The notes below the pieces were generated by a model. It did not search any database. It was not told where the DNA came from and saw nothing but the letters and a program-made list of their open reading frames with translations. From Planctomycetota bacterium (GTDB taxonomy: Bacteria; Planctomycetota; UBA1135; GCA-002686595), in the NCBI GenBank assembly GCA_023150475.1, contig JAKLKU010000004.1, positions 1 to 64,000 of the forward strand: a DNA stretch of 64,000 bases, in the 5' to 3' direction. Below, one piece after another: positions 1 to 8,933 of this stretch; position 1 is the stretch's first letter; the number at the start of each line of letters is the position of its first letter. Position numbers and translations under genes: made by a program.

Positions 1-163
1 CCAGACAAAGACCGCCACAACCCGTTTTGGTTTCAGCCGCGCCCGAATTTTCGGCGCAACGACGCGGGGCAGTATCACTTGAACCGCCCCGCCCTCGCTG
101 CGCGATGCGTAGCTCAGAAGTAGCCTGGCATCCGTTCCTCGTCCCGAGCCCAGGGAGCCCCCC

Positions 164-2830
164 ATGCTCGCGCCGTTCATCGTTTCCGCGATCGTCCCGC
201 TCGTTCAGGACTGCAGCCAACTCGCGCCCGGGTTCGGTGCCTACGGCGTCGCATCCGGCCCGAACGGCGGAAACGTCCGCGCGAGCGTCGTGTTCGACGA
301 CGGCCAAGGTCCGGCGCTCTACCTCGGCGGCGACTTCGACTTCGCCGGCGAGATCCTCGCGCGAGCGATCGTGCGTTTCGACGGTACGAACTTCCAGGCG
401 CTGCCTGGTCCCGGCGGCGTCGGCGTGCTCTCGAGTTCCGGCGTCGGCGTGCGCGCGCTCGCCGTGTTCGACGACGGCAACGGGCCCGAGCTCTACGTCG
501 CGGGCGACTTCGACGTGTCGCTCGGCTTCCCGCAGCACGGACTCGCGAGATGGGACGGCGCGGCGTGGACGCCCGTACTCGCGGTGACGTCGCAGTTCGC
601 GGGCTTCGTCGGCATCTCCGACCTCGAAGTGTGGAACGACGGCAGCGGTGACGCGCTGTACTTCGGCGGCACGTTCAACAAGGTGAACGGCAGTCCAGCG
701 GCGAGCGTCGCGAAGTACGACGGCTCGGGTTGGACGACTCTCGGCGCGGGTTACGTCGGTTCGTACCTGGGAGCACTCGCGGTGCACGACGACGGCTCGG
801 GTGCGAAGCTCTACGCCGGCGGCTGGAACTTCCCGAGCCAACAGAGCATCGAATGTTGGGATGGCGTGTCGTGGACGATCCTCCCCGGCACGTTCAGCGC
901 GCCGATCGAAGCGCTCGCTTCGCACGACGATGGTTCGGGCGCGAAGCTCTACGCCGGCGGCACGTTCTCGTCGCCGTTCCAGAGTCTCGCGCGTTTCGAC
1001 GGCAGCACCTGGAGCGCCGTCGGCTCGAGCGTCTCGTTCTTCCCGACCGCATTCGCGACCCACGACGACGGGTCGGGCGCGGCGCTCTACGCGATCGGCC
1101 GCAGCTACGTGCTCCCACCGCCGGCGTGGTCGATCCGCGCCGCGCGTTGGGACGGCGCGAACTGGCAGGATCTCGGCAGCGGTCTGTCCGCGGACTCCTG
1201 GACGCTCTGCGAGTTCGACGCGAGCAGCGGAACCGAGCTCTACGCGGGCGGCGGCTTCACTCAAGCCGGCGACAAGCGCGCCGACCACGTCGCGAAGTGG
1301 ACTTCGAGCGGTTGGAGTCGCGTCTACTCGAGTCGCGGCCTGTCGAGCACGTCGTACGCGCTCTACGCGTTCGACGACGGTGTCCAGCGTGAGCTCTACG
1401 CCGACGCGGGCCTCACCTACCTCAACGTGCAAGGCCAAGCGAACCCCGGCGGCTTCGTGCGCTGGAACGGACTCGGTTGGACGACGCTGCCGGGCAAGAG
1501 CGACGGCAGCACGTTCACGTTCGCGGCCTTCGATTCAGGCGCGGGCACCGAGCTCTTCGCCGGCGGAACGTTTTCCGAGATCGACGGTCTGACGGCGAAC
1601 GGCATCGCACGCTTCGACGGTGCGGCGTGGCACGCGCTCGGCGGCGGCCTGACGCGCACCGGCTTCCCAGGCTACGCGTATGCGGCGTGCGTGCACGACT
1701 TCGGCGCGGGCCCGCGGCTCGTCGTCGGCGGTTGGTTCGACACGGCGGGCGGCGTTGGTGCGAACAACGTCGCCGTCTGGGACGGCACGGCGTGGTCGGC
1801 GCTCGATCTCGGCACGAACGATCCAGTGCGAGCGCTCGCGAGCTTCGACGACGGTTCGGGCCCGAAGCTCTTCGCCGGTGGCGACTTCACGGCCGCGAGC
1901 GGCGCGCCGGCGAATTACGTCGCTCGTTGGAGCGGGAGCGCATGGCAGCCGGTGCTCGGCGGCATGAATCGCGAAGTCTACGCGCTCGCGACGCTCGACT
2001 GCGGCGACGGCGAGAAGCTCTACGCCGGCGGCGATTTCTTCGTCGCGGGCAGCGCGATCGCGCCGAACGTCGCCGTGTACGACGGCACGAGCTGGCGAGG
2101 CTTGATCGACACCAACGGCCAGAGCTTGAACGGCCGCGTGAATACGCTCGTCGTGCACGACGAAGGCGGCGGGCCGGAGCTCTACGTCGGCGGCGGCTTC
2201 TCGTCGGCCGGCGGAAACACGGCGTCGCACGTCGCGCGTTGGGACCGCACGCATTGGTACGCGCTCGATGAAGAGCCCGACTCGGTCGTCCACTCGCTCG
2301 CCGTGTTCGACGACGAACTCGGCAGCGGACCGGCGTTGTTCGCCGTCGGTAGCTTCGGAACCTGGAACGGCACGCCGTCGATGTGCGTCGCGCGCATCGC
2401 GCCGCAAGCGCCTTGTGCGCCGGTCGTGTACTGCACGTCGAAGGTCAACTCGCTCGGTTGCACGCCGAGCATGTACTCCACCGGCTCGACGAGCCTCGCG
2501 GCGAACAACTTCAGGTTGCACGCCTCCAACGTGCTCAACAACAAGTTCGGTCTGCTCTTCTGGAGCACCAAGCCGAACGGCGCGCCGTTCCAAGGCGGTC
2601 ACTTGTGCTGCAAGCCGCCGATCGTGCGCACCACCGTGCAATCGACCACCGGCAATCCGCCGCCCAGCGACTGCTCGGGCTCGCTCCACTTCCACTGGAA
2701 TCAGGCCTACGTCAATCAGCTCGGCCTCGCGCTCGGCGACTGGTACTACACCCAGTACTGGTCGCGCGATCCCAACTCGCCGTCGACCACCAGCCTGAGC
2801 GACGCGATTCGTTTCCTGCTGACACCCTGA
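164..2830 (+). CDS. Exported repeat/propeller-like protein with Cys-rich C-terminal domain (copy 1)
   Basis: 888 residues. The short hydrophobic N-terminus (MLAPFIVSAIVPLVQ) suggests export. Residues 20 to about 740 carry roughly a dozen repeats, each with a DDG-x-G-x-x-LY-x-GG-x-F strand followed by a RWDG/AWxxL strand, a pattern expected of a Kelch/WD-like beta-propeller. The last ~130 residues form a separate domain beginning near YCTSKVNSLGCTPS, with Cys pairs and a conserved FGLLFW segment; the same domain ends the genes at 3036 and 53881. The ATG is preceded by a GGGAG-type ribosome site. It lies in tandem with a homologue 205 bp downstream, and their 3' ends are nearly identical. Function is unknown; a surface or extracellular binding or structural role is inferred. 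Large open frames on the other strand are high-GC shadows. Confidence 0.85.
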   Translation: MLAPFIVSAIVPLVQDCSQLAPGFGAYGVASGPNGGNVRASVVFDDGQGPALYLGGDFDFAGEILARAIVRFDGTNFQALPGPGGVGVLSSSGVGVRALAVFDDGNGPELYVAGDFDVSLGFPQHGLARWDGAAWTPVLAVTSQFAGFVGISDLEVWNDGSGDALYFGGTFNKVNGSPAASVAKYDGSGWTTLGAGYVGSYLGALAVHDDGSGAKLYAGGWNFPSQQSIECWDGVSWTILPGTFSAPIEALASHDDGSGAKLYAGGTFSSPFQSLARFDGSTWSAVGSSVSFFPTAFATHDDGSGAALYAIGRSYVLPPPAWSIRAARWDGANWQDLGSGLSADSWTLCEFDASSGTELYAGGGFTQAGDKRADHVAKWTSSGWSRVYSSRGLSSTSYALYAFDDGVQRELYADAGLTYLNVQGQANPGGFVRWNGLGWTTLPGKSDGSTFTFAAFDSGAGTELFAGGTFSEIDGLTANGIARFDGAAWHALGGGLTRTGFPGYAYAACVHDFGAGPRLVVGGWFDTAGGVGANNVAVWDGTAWSALDLGTNDPVRALASFDDGSGPKLFAGGDFTAASGAPANYVARWSGSAWQPVLGGMNREVYALATLDCGDGEKLYAGGDFFVAGSAIAPNVAVYDGTSWRGLIDTNGQSLNGRVNTLVVHDEGGGPELYVGGGFSSAGGNTASHVARWDRTHWYALDEEPDSVVHSLAVFDDELGSGPALFAVGSFGTWNGTPSMCVARIAPQAPCAPVVYCTSKVNSLGCTPSMYSTGSTSLAANNFRLHASNVLNNKFGLLFWSTKPNGAPFQGGHLCCKPPIVRTTVQSTTGNPPPSDCSGSLHFHWNQAYVNQLGLALGDWYYTQYWSRDPNSPSTTSLSDAIRFLLTP
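2363..2830 (+). repeat. Near-identical 468-bp 3' segment, copy A
   Basis: Aligned by eye to 5280-5747 without gaps. I count four mismatches: two in the codons just before YCTSK, one in the NGAPF codons and one in the penultimate codon. The coding sequence upstream of it is clearly more diverged between the two genes. Confidence 0.9.
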
Positions 2831-3035
2831 CGTCGCCGTGAGTTGCGAGCGCGGACGAAACCCGACCTTCCGCGCCGCGCAGGCTCGTTCTGGGTCGTGC
2901 CCGTGGCGCAAGGCCGGGTTTGGCACGCGGCGCACCGCGAAGTTGAACCGTTCGCCGGTCCCCGAACGCTGCGGTCTTGCCACGTCGCGCGAGTTGCGCG
3001 ACGCGTGACGCTCCTGACGACACGCCGAGGTCCCC

Positions 3036-5747
3036 ATGCTCACCACTCTCGCCTACGCAACGCTCTCACTCGCTCTGCAGGACTGCAGCAAGTTGACCCC
3101 CGGCTTCGGCGCGTTCGGTGTGGCCACCGGACCGAACAGCGGCACGGTATACGCGAGTGCGGTCTACGACGACGGCACCGGGCCCGCGCTCTACCTCGGC
3201 GGCTCGTTCGACTTCGCGGGCGACACGGCGGCGACGTCGATCGTGCGCTTCGATGGCACGAACTTCCAAGCGCTGCCCGGCCCCGGAGGCGTCGACGTGA
3301 TCGAGCGGGGCCTCGACGGAGTCCGCGCGCTGGCAGTCTTCGACGTTGGCAGCGGACCGGAACTGTACGTGGCGGGAGCGTTCGAGACTTCGCTCGGTCT
3401 GCCGCAGTATGGACTCGTCAAGTGGAACGGCTCGACGTGGACCTCGGTGCTCTCCGTGACGTCGACGCAACCCTCGGGCTACGCGCAAGGCATCCTTGCT
3501 TTGGAGGTGTGGAACGACGGCACGGGCGATGCGCTCTACTTCGGCGGTTGGTTCCACGAAGTGAACGGCACGCCCGTGGCGAACATCGCGAGGTACGACG
3601 CGTCCGGTTGGTCGTCGCTCGGCAGTGGATACCTGGGATCGTTCGTCCAGTCGCTCGCCGTGCACGACGACGGCTCGGGACCAAAGCTCTACGTCGGCGG
3701 ATCGAAGCACCCGAATCCGCACACCGTCGATCGTTGGGATGGTTCGAATTGGACCTCGCTTCCCGGCGCGTTCGACGACCCGATTGCGGCGCTGCACTCC
3801 CATGACGACGGTTCCGGTCCGGCCCTCTACGCGGGTGGCGGAATTGGCGCGCCCACGAAGCACGCCATGCGTTGGGACGGCAGCGCATGGTCCGAAGTCG
3901 GGTCCGAATTGTTGTTCACACCGCACGCGTTCGCGACGCACGACGACGGCACGGGCGAGCAGCTCTACGCGATCGGCGTCACGTACTGGCCGCCGCCGCT
4001 ACCTGCATTGCTGGCCCGCGCTGCGCGTTGGAACGGGACGACGTGGCAGGCCCTGCAGACCGGACTCGATGGACAAGGCCGAACGCTCACGGCGTGGGAT
4101 TCGGGATCCGGGCTCGAGCTCTTCGCGGGAGGTTCGTTCAGCCACGCCGCGGGCAAACGCGCCGACGGTGTCGCGAGGTGGACCGCGAGCGGCTGGAGCC
4201 GCATCTACTCGAGCAAGGGGCTGGTCGGCGGCTCGACTGCGCTCGCAGTGGTCGCTGACACCAGCGGAGAGCAGCTCTACGCCGACGGCGGACTTGGTGT
4301 CGTCACGACATCGACCGCAGTCGAAGGCGGATTCACCGTCAAGCGCTGGACCGGCGCGACTTGGACCACGCTGCCCGGCATCGCGGACGGCCGAGCGCGC
4401 GCGTTCGCCAGCCTGGACTTCGGTTCGGGGCTGGAGTTGTTCGTCGGAGGGCGTTTCGACGAGCTCGACGGCGTGTCGAGGAACGGCATCGCTCGCTTCG
4501 ACGGCTCGACGTGGCACACCGTCGCCGGAGGTGTGACGACATCGAGCGGCGCGCCGGGCTCGATCGAAGCGCTGTGCGTGCACGACTTCGGGTCCGGACC
4601 CGAGCTCGTCGTCGGCGGCGCTTTCAGCAAGGCTGGCGGGATTGCGGCACAGAACGTCGCGGTGTGGAACGGAACGACTTGGCGATCGCTCGCCGCCGGT
4701 GTCGGCATCGGCGGTGGGGTCTTCGCGCTCGCGAGTTACGACGGCGGCACCGGCGCGCAGCTCTATGCAGGCGGCATCTTCAACACGGCGACCGGCGGCC
4801 CGGCCAACTTCATCACCCGGTGGAACGGCACGACGTGGGAGGCGTTCGGTAGCGGCATGGACAGTGGCGTGTACGCGTTGCACGTCGCGGACCTCGGCTC
4901 GGGCCCGAAGCTCTACGCCGGCGGCAATTTCTCCGTCGCCAACGGCAGCGTCGCCCCGCACGTCGCGGTGTTCGACGGCGCGGGCTGGCAGGCGCTGCTG
5001 GCGAGCGGCTCGTCGGTCGACGGCGACGTGTACACGATCGCCGCCCACGACGAAGGCGAAGGTCAGCAGCTCTACGTCGGCGGTTCGTTCACATACGCAG
5101 GCGGCGTGCCGGCGAACGCCGTCGCGCGCTGGACCGGCACGAGTTGGCTCCCGCTCGACGAGGAACCCGAGGTCGAGTGGTCGGTGCTGCCGAGCAATGC
5201 CGGGTTGCGATCCCTGGTGTCGTTCGATGACGGAAGCGGCAACGGGCCGGCCCTCTTCGCCGCGGGCTCCTTCGGACGATGGAACGGCACGCCGTCGATG
5301 TGCGTCGCGCGCATCGCGCCGCCAGCGCCTTGCGCGCCGGTCGTGTACTGCACGTCGAAGGTCAACTCGCTCGGTTGCACGCCGAGCATGTACTCCACCG
5401 GCTCGACGAGCCTCGCGGCGAACAACTTCAGGTTGCACGCCTCCAACGTGCTCAACAACAAGTTCGGTCTGCTCTTCTGGAGCACCAAGCCGAACGGCGC
5501 ACCGTTCCAAGGCGGTCACTTGTGCTGCAAGCCGCCGATCGTGCGCACCACCGTGCAATCGACCACCGGCAATCCGCCGCCCAGCGACTGCTCGGGCTCG
5601 CTCCACTTCCACTGGAATCAGGCCTACGTCAATCAGCTCGGCCTCGCGCTCGGCGACTGGTACTACACCCAGTACTGGTCGCGCGATCCCAACTCGCCGT
5701 CGACCACCAGCCTGAGCGACGCGATTCGTTTCCTGCTGACGCCCTGA
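3036..5747 (+). CDS. Exported repeat/propeller-like protein with Cys-rich C-terminal domain (copy 2)
   Basis: 903 residues, homologous over the full length to the preceding gene. The N-terminus MLTTLAYATLSLALQ looks like a short signal peptide. About a dozen DDGxG..LYxGGxF / RWNGxxWxxL repeats follow, and then the Cys-rich domain starting YCTSKVNSLGC. Outside the last 155 codons the two proteins differ at many positions and by short indels, so they are old duplicates with a homogenised 3' end. The gene converges on the P-type ATPase gene with a single base between the stop codons, leaving no room for an intergenic terminator. Function is unknown and surface-associated by inference. Confidence 0.85.
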   Translation: MLTTLAYATLSLALQDCSKLTPGFGAFGVATGPNSGTVYASAVYDDGTGPALYLGGSFDFAGDTAATSIVRFDGTNFQALPGPGGVDVIERGLDGVRALAVFDVGSGPELYVAGAFETSLGLPQYGLVKWNGSTWTSVLSVTSTQPSGYAQGILALEVWNDGTGDALYFGGWFHEVNGTPVANIARYDASGWSSLGSGYLGSFVQSLAVHDDGSGPKLYVGGSKHPNPHTVDRWDGSNWTSLPGAFDDPIAALHSHDDGSGPALYAGGGIGAPTKHAMRWDGSAWSEVGSELLFTPHAFATHDDGTGEQLYAIGVTYWPPPLPALLARAARWNGTTWQALQTGLDGQGRTLTAWDSGSGLELFAGGSFSHAAGKRADGVARWTASGWSRIYSSKGLVGGSTALAVVADTSGEQLYADGGLGVVTTSTAVEGGFTVKRWTGATWTTLPGIADGRARAFASLDFGSGLELFVGGRFDELDGVSRNGIARFDGSTWHTVAGGVTTSSGAPGSIEALCVHDFGSGPELVVGGAFSKAGGIAAQNVAVWNGTTWRSLAAGVGIGGGVFALASYDGGTGAQLYAGGIFNTATGGPANFITRWNGTTWEAFGSGMDSGVYALHVADLGSGPKLYAGGNFSVANGSVAPHVAVFDGAGWQALLASGSSVDGDVYTIAAHDEGEGQQLYVGGSFTYAGGVPANAVARWTGTSWLPLDEEPEVEWSVLPSNAGLRSLVSFDDGSGNGPALFAAGSFGRWNGTPSMCVARIAPPAPCAPVVYCTSKVNSLGCTPSMYSTGSTSLAANNFRLHASNVLNNKFGLLFWSTKPNGAPFQGGHLCCKPPIVRTTVQSTTGNPPPSDCSGSLHFHWNQAYVNQLGLALGDWYYTQYWSRDPNSPSTTSLSDAIRFLLTP
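5280..5747 (+). repeat. Near-identical 468-bp 3' segment, copy B
   Basis: Partner of 2363-2830 at a constant offset of 2917 bp, with four visible mismatches. The boundary is abrupt: identity begins at the codons for WNGTPS and runs to the stop codon. Confidence 0.9.
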
Positions 5748-5748
5748 G

Positions 5749-8289
5749 TCACGCGCGGACCAGCCAAGCGGGGCGCGCGAGCTTCGCGAGCTCGAACCAC
5801 GCGAGGCTCGCGGCGCCGAACACGGCGGCGAGGAGCACTTCGTTCGGCGAAACCGGCGCGAACGAGAACAGGTCGCGCACGAACGGCACCGCGAGCGCGA
5901 CCACGAGCGTCGTCGACGCGCCGAGGATCACGATCCACGCGGCGACGTTCTTCGCTGCGAGCGAAGCGACCACGCTCTGACTCCACGACCGATTCACGAG
6001 GATCAGCGCGACGTTGCCCGCGATCAGCGCCGCGAACGCGAGCGTGCGCGCGCGACCCTCGTCGCCGCTCTGCGCGAGCTCCCATCCGAAGACGCCGAGC
6101 GAGACGAGCAGCAACCCGAGTCCCTGCAAGAGCGACACGACGAGCAAGCGCCGATCGAAGAGGCTCGCGCCGACGCGCCGCGGAGGGCGACGCATCGTGT
6201 CGGGCGCTTCGGGCTCGGCCTCGAACGCGAGCGAGCACGCGGGGTCGATCAGGAGCTCGAGGAACACGATGTGGATCGGGAACAGCATCAGCGGCCAGCC
6301 GAGCAGCACGGGCAGCAACGAGAGCCCGGCCGCCGGCACGTGCACGGCGACGACGTACGCCATCGCGCGGCGCAGGTTGTCGTAGAGCTTCCGTCCCTGC
6401 CGCACCGCGCCGACGATCGACGTGAAGTCGTCGTCGGTGACGACGAGCGCGGCGGCTTCGCGCGCGACATCCGTCCCGCGACCGCCCATCGCGACGCCGA
6501 TGTGCGCGGCCTTGAGCGCCGGCGCGTCGTTGACGCCGTCGCCGGTCATCGCGACGACTTCGCCGCGAGCGCGGAGCGCCTGCACCAGCCTGAGTTTCTG
6601 CTCGGGCACGACGCGAGCGAACACCGACGCACGCTGCACGCGCTCCGCGAGCTCGTCGTCGGAGAGTTCTTCGAGCTCCTTGCCGGTGATCACGCTCGCT
6701 TCGGTCGCGAGCCCGACTTGTCTCGCGATCGCTCGCGCGGTGTCGGGCGAATCGCCGGTGATCATCACGACGCGCACGCCGGCGGCCGCGCACTCGGCGA
6801 CGGCGGCGGGCACGCCGGTGCGCACCGGATCCTCGAGGCCGACCAGACCGACGAGCTCGAAATCGAAGTCGTGCTGACCGGCGGGCAGCGCCGCGGCTCC
6901 GAACGACGCGCGCGCGACGGCGAGCACGCGCAGACCGTCGGCGCCCATCTCGGCGACGTGCGCGCGGATCTCGGCCGCCGCGGTCGGGCCGAGGTGGCAC
7001 ACGTCGGCGATCGCTTCGGGTGCGCCCTTCGCGGCGACGACCAACTGCTCGCCGTCCGGCGAACGCCACACGTGCGAGACCGACAGCAGCTCCGGCGACA
7101 GTGGATACTCGCGGACGAGCTCCCACTCGTCGTGCACGTGTTCCGTGCCGGCGAGTTTCGCGCGCGCGAGGCGGTGGAACGCCTGCTCCATCGGGTCGAA
7201 CGGATCGCGTTGGCTCGCGAGCACGCCGAACTCGACCGTCTCGTGCACGCTCTCGGGCAGCGGGTCGTCACCGACGACGTGCAGTCCTCCGCGCGACCAC
7301 AGTCGCGCGACGCGCATCCGATTCTCGGTCAGCGTGCCCGTCTTGTCGGAACAGAGCACCGTCGCGGAACCGAGCGTTTCGACCGCCGGCAGACGCCGCG
7401 CGAGCACGCGGCTCTTCGAAAGCCGCCACGCGCCGAGCGCCATGAACACGGTGAGGACGACCGGGAATTCTTCGGGCAACACTGCCATCGCCATCGCGAT
7501 GCCGGCGAGCACGCCTTGCAGCCAATCGCCGCGCGTCAAGCCGTAGACGACGATCAACGCGACGCACGCCGCGAGCCCGAGCACTGCGACCGTGCGCACG
7601 ATGCGCGCGACTTCCTGCTGCAGCGGCGACTTGCCGCTCTCGAGCTCCGCGAGCGCCGCGCCGATGCGGCCCATCTCCGTGCGTTCGGCGGTCGCGCGCA
7701 CTTCGGCGAGCCCGTGCCCGCGCACGATCAACGTGCCCGCATAGACGAACGGTTGGTCGTCGCCACCGGGCCGCGGCTCGGCGGTCTCGTCGGAACGCAC
7801 GCGTTTGCGCACCGGGACGGACTCGCCGGAGAGCAACGACTCGTCGACTTCCAAGTGCGCGCATTCGACGAGCCGCGCGTCCGCCGCGATGCGATCGCCT
7901 TCTTCTAGCACGAGCAGATCACCGCGCACGACGTCGCGCCCGGGGATGCGCTTCTTCTCGCCGCCGCGGATCACGGCGGCGCGGGGACTCGAGAGATCGC
8001 GCAACGCGGCGAGCGCGCGTTCGGTCTTGCGCTCTTGGACGATCGCGATGCCGACGACGACGATCACCGACGCGAGCAGCGTCAGCGCTTCTTCGCGATC
8101 GCCGAGGACGAGGTAGATCGCTCCAGCGGCGACGAGCAAGAGCAACATCGGCTCGCGGAGCACGTCGAAGACGCTGCGCAGGAAGCTCGCGGGACGATCG
8201 CGCTGCAACACGTTCGGCCCGTCGACGGCGAGCCGCGCCGCGGCTTCGGCGTCGGAGAGCCCGTTCGGCGGCGTCGCGGCAAGGCGCAT
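5749..8289 (-). CDS. P-type cation-transporting ATPase (P2A-like)
   Basis: 846 residues, the usual length of bacterial calcium-type P2 ATPases. Visible in order: a cation-ATPase N-domain start (GLSDAEAAARL), M1-M2 helices around residues 45-85, actuator loop SGES (154-157), M4 motif PEEFP (272-276), phosphorylation motif CSDKTGT with Asp315, hinge motif MTGDGVNDAP near residue 580, and a C-terminal block of hydrophobic helices containing ELLIDPACSLAFE. ATP-driven cation export, possibly Ca2+, is the family role; the exact ion cannot be read from the sequence. No metal-binding N-terminal domain is present, which argues against a CPx copper/zinc pump. It stands alone on the minus strand, between the convergent repeat-protein gene and a divergent VOC gene. 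Confidence 0.93.
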   Translation of the reverse strand: MRLAATPPNGLSDAEAAARLAVDGPNVLQRDRPASFLRSVFDVLREPMLLLLVAAGAIYLVLGDREEALTLLASVIVVVGIAIVQERKTERALAALRDLSSPRAAVIRGGEKKRIPGRDVVRGDLLVLEEGDRIAADARLVECAHLEVDESLLSGESVPVRKRVRSDETAEPRPGGDDQPFVYAGTLIVRGHGLAEVRATAERTEMGRIGAALAELESGKSPLQQEVARIVRTVAVLGLAACVALIVVYGLTRGDWLQGVLAGIAMAMAVLPEEFPVVLTVFMALGAWRLSKSRVLARRLPAVETLGSATVLCSDKTGTLTENRMRVARLWSRGGLHVVGDDPLPESVHETVEFGVLASQRDPFDPMEQAFHRLARAKLAGTEHVHDEWELVREYPLSPELLSVSHVWRSPDGEQLVVAAKGAPEAIADVCHLGPTAAAEIRAHVAEMGADGLRVLAVARASFGAAALPAGQHDFDFELVGLVGLEDPVRTGVPAAVAECAAAGVRVVMITGDSPDTARAIARQVGLATEASVITGKELEELSDDELAERVQRASVFARVVPEQKLRLVQALRARGEVVAMTGDGVNDAPALKAAHIGVAMGGRGTDVAREAAALVVTDDDFTSIVGAVRQGRKLYDNLRRAMAYVVAVHVPAAGLSLLPVLLGWPLMLFPIHIVFLELLIDPACSLAFEAEPEAPDTMRRPPRRVGASLFDRRLLVVSLLQGLGLLLVSLGVFGWELAQSGDEGRARTLAFAALIAGNVALILVNRSWSQSVVASLAAKNVAAWIVILGASTTLVVALAVPFVRDLFSFAPVSPNEVLLAAVFGAASLAWFELAKLARPAWLVRA

Positions 8290-8406
8290 CGTGCGCAGAT
8301 GCTAGGCCGGCGCCGCGCGCTCGCGCCCTCGGAATCGTTCGTAGGCAGCTCGCTCGCCGCTTCCGTGCGCGGTGTCTACGATTCGCGCCAACCCAAGGAG
8401 CTCGCG

Positions 8407-8796
8407 ATGGCGAAGCAGAAGAAGGCGGCAGTCGGCACGGTCGCGTGGCGCGATTTGACGGTGAAGGACGCGGATCGAGTGCGCGACTTCTACGCGAAGG
8501 TCGTCGGCTGGAAAGCCGAGCCGCTCGACATGGGCGGCTACAGCGACTACTGCATGGTGCCGCCGAAAGGCAAAGCGCCCGAAGCAGGCGTCTGCCACAA
8601 GCGCGGCGGCAACGCGAAGATCCCGTCGCAGTGGCTGATGTACGTGATCGTCGCCGACCTCGACGCGTCGCTCGCGAAGTGCAAGAAGCTCGGCGGCAAA
8701 CAACTCACCGAGGTCCGCGCGTCGGGCGACGGCACGTTCGCCGTGATCCAGGATCCGGCGGGCGCCGTGCTCGCGCTCTACCAATACGCCGAGTAG
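8407..8796 (+). CDS. VOC/glyoxalase-superfamily protein
   Basis: 129 residues. I chose the ATG at 8407 because an AAGGAG ribosome site lies about 6 bases upstream and the protein then begins MAKQKKAAVGTVAWRDLTV, the usual first strand of a vicinal-oxygen-chelate domain. One VOC module is seen (beta-alpha-beta-beta-beta repeated twice): WRDLTVKDADRVRDFYAKV, then a strand with DYCMVPP, then VADLDASLAKCKKLGG, then VIQDPAGAVLALYQ. These are typical of the small PhnB/lactoylglutathione-lyase-like group. The substrate is unknown, and the likely role is a metal-dependent lyase or antibiotic/glyoxal resistance-type protein. The longer upstream reading frame overlaps the ATPase start region and is rejected. 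Confidence 0.85.
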   Translation: MAKQKKAAVGTVAWRDLTVKDADRVRDFYAKVVGWKAEPLDMGGYSDYCMVPPKGKAPEAGVCHKRGGNAKIPSQWLMYVIVADLDASLAKCKKLGGKQLTEVRASGDGTFAVIQDPAGAVLALYQYAE

Positions 8797-8933
8797 CCCG
8801 CGCGCGACTCGCGTCAGGACAGTGGCCGTTCTCGCGAGCATCGCGTAGGCTCTCCGCCCCTCGCACGCGCGGACACGGACTCGAATGGGCGAGCCCGTGG
8901 GTTCCCTAGACCGACCCGCGCCGCGAGCGACAC

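Noticed and set aside
1535-3046. Long minus-strand frame (503 codons) opposite the first propeller gene
   Set aside because: Arg/Ala/Val-rich shadow of a repetitive high-GC gene; no family resemblance, and the plus-strand protein has clear repeats and a signal sequence.
6271-7908. 545-codon plus-strand frame opposite the P-type ATPase
   Set aside because: The minus strand has the DKTGT and TGDGVNDAP motifs; the plus-strand frame is His/Arg-rich noise.
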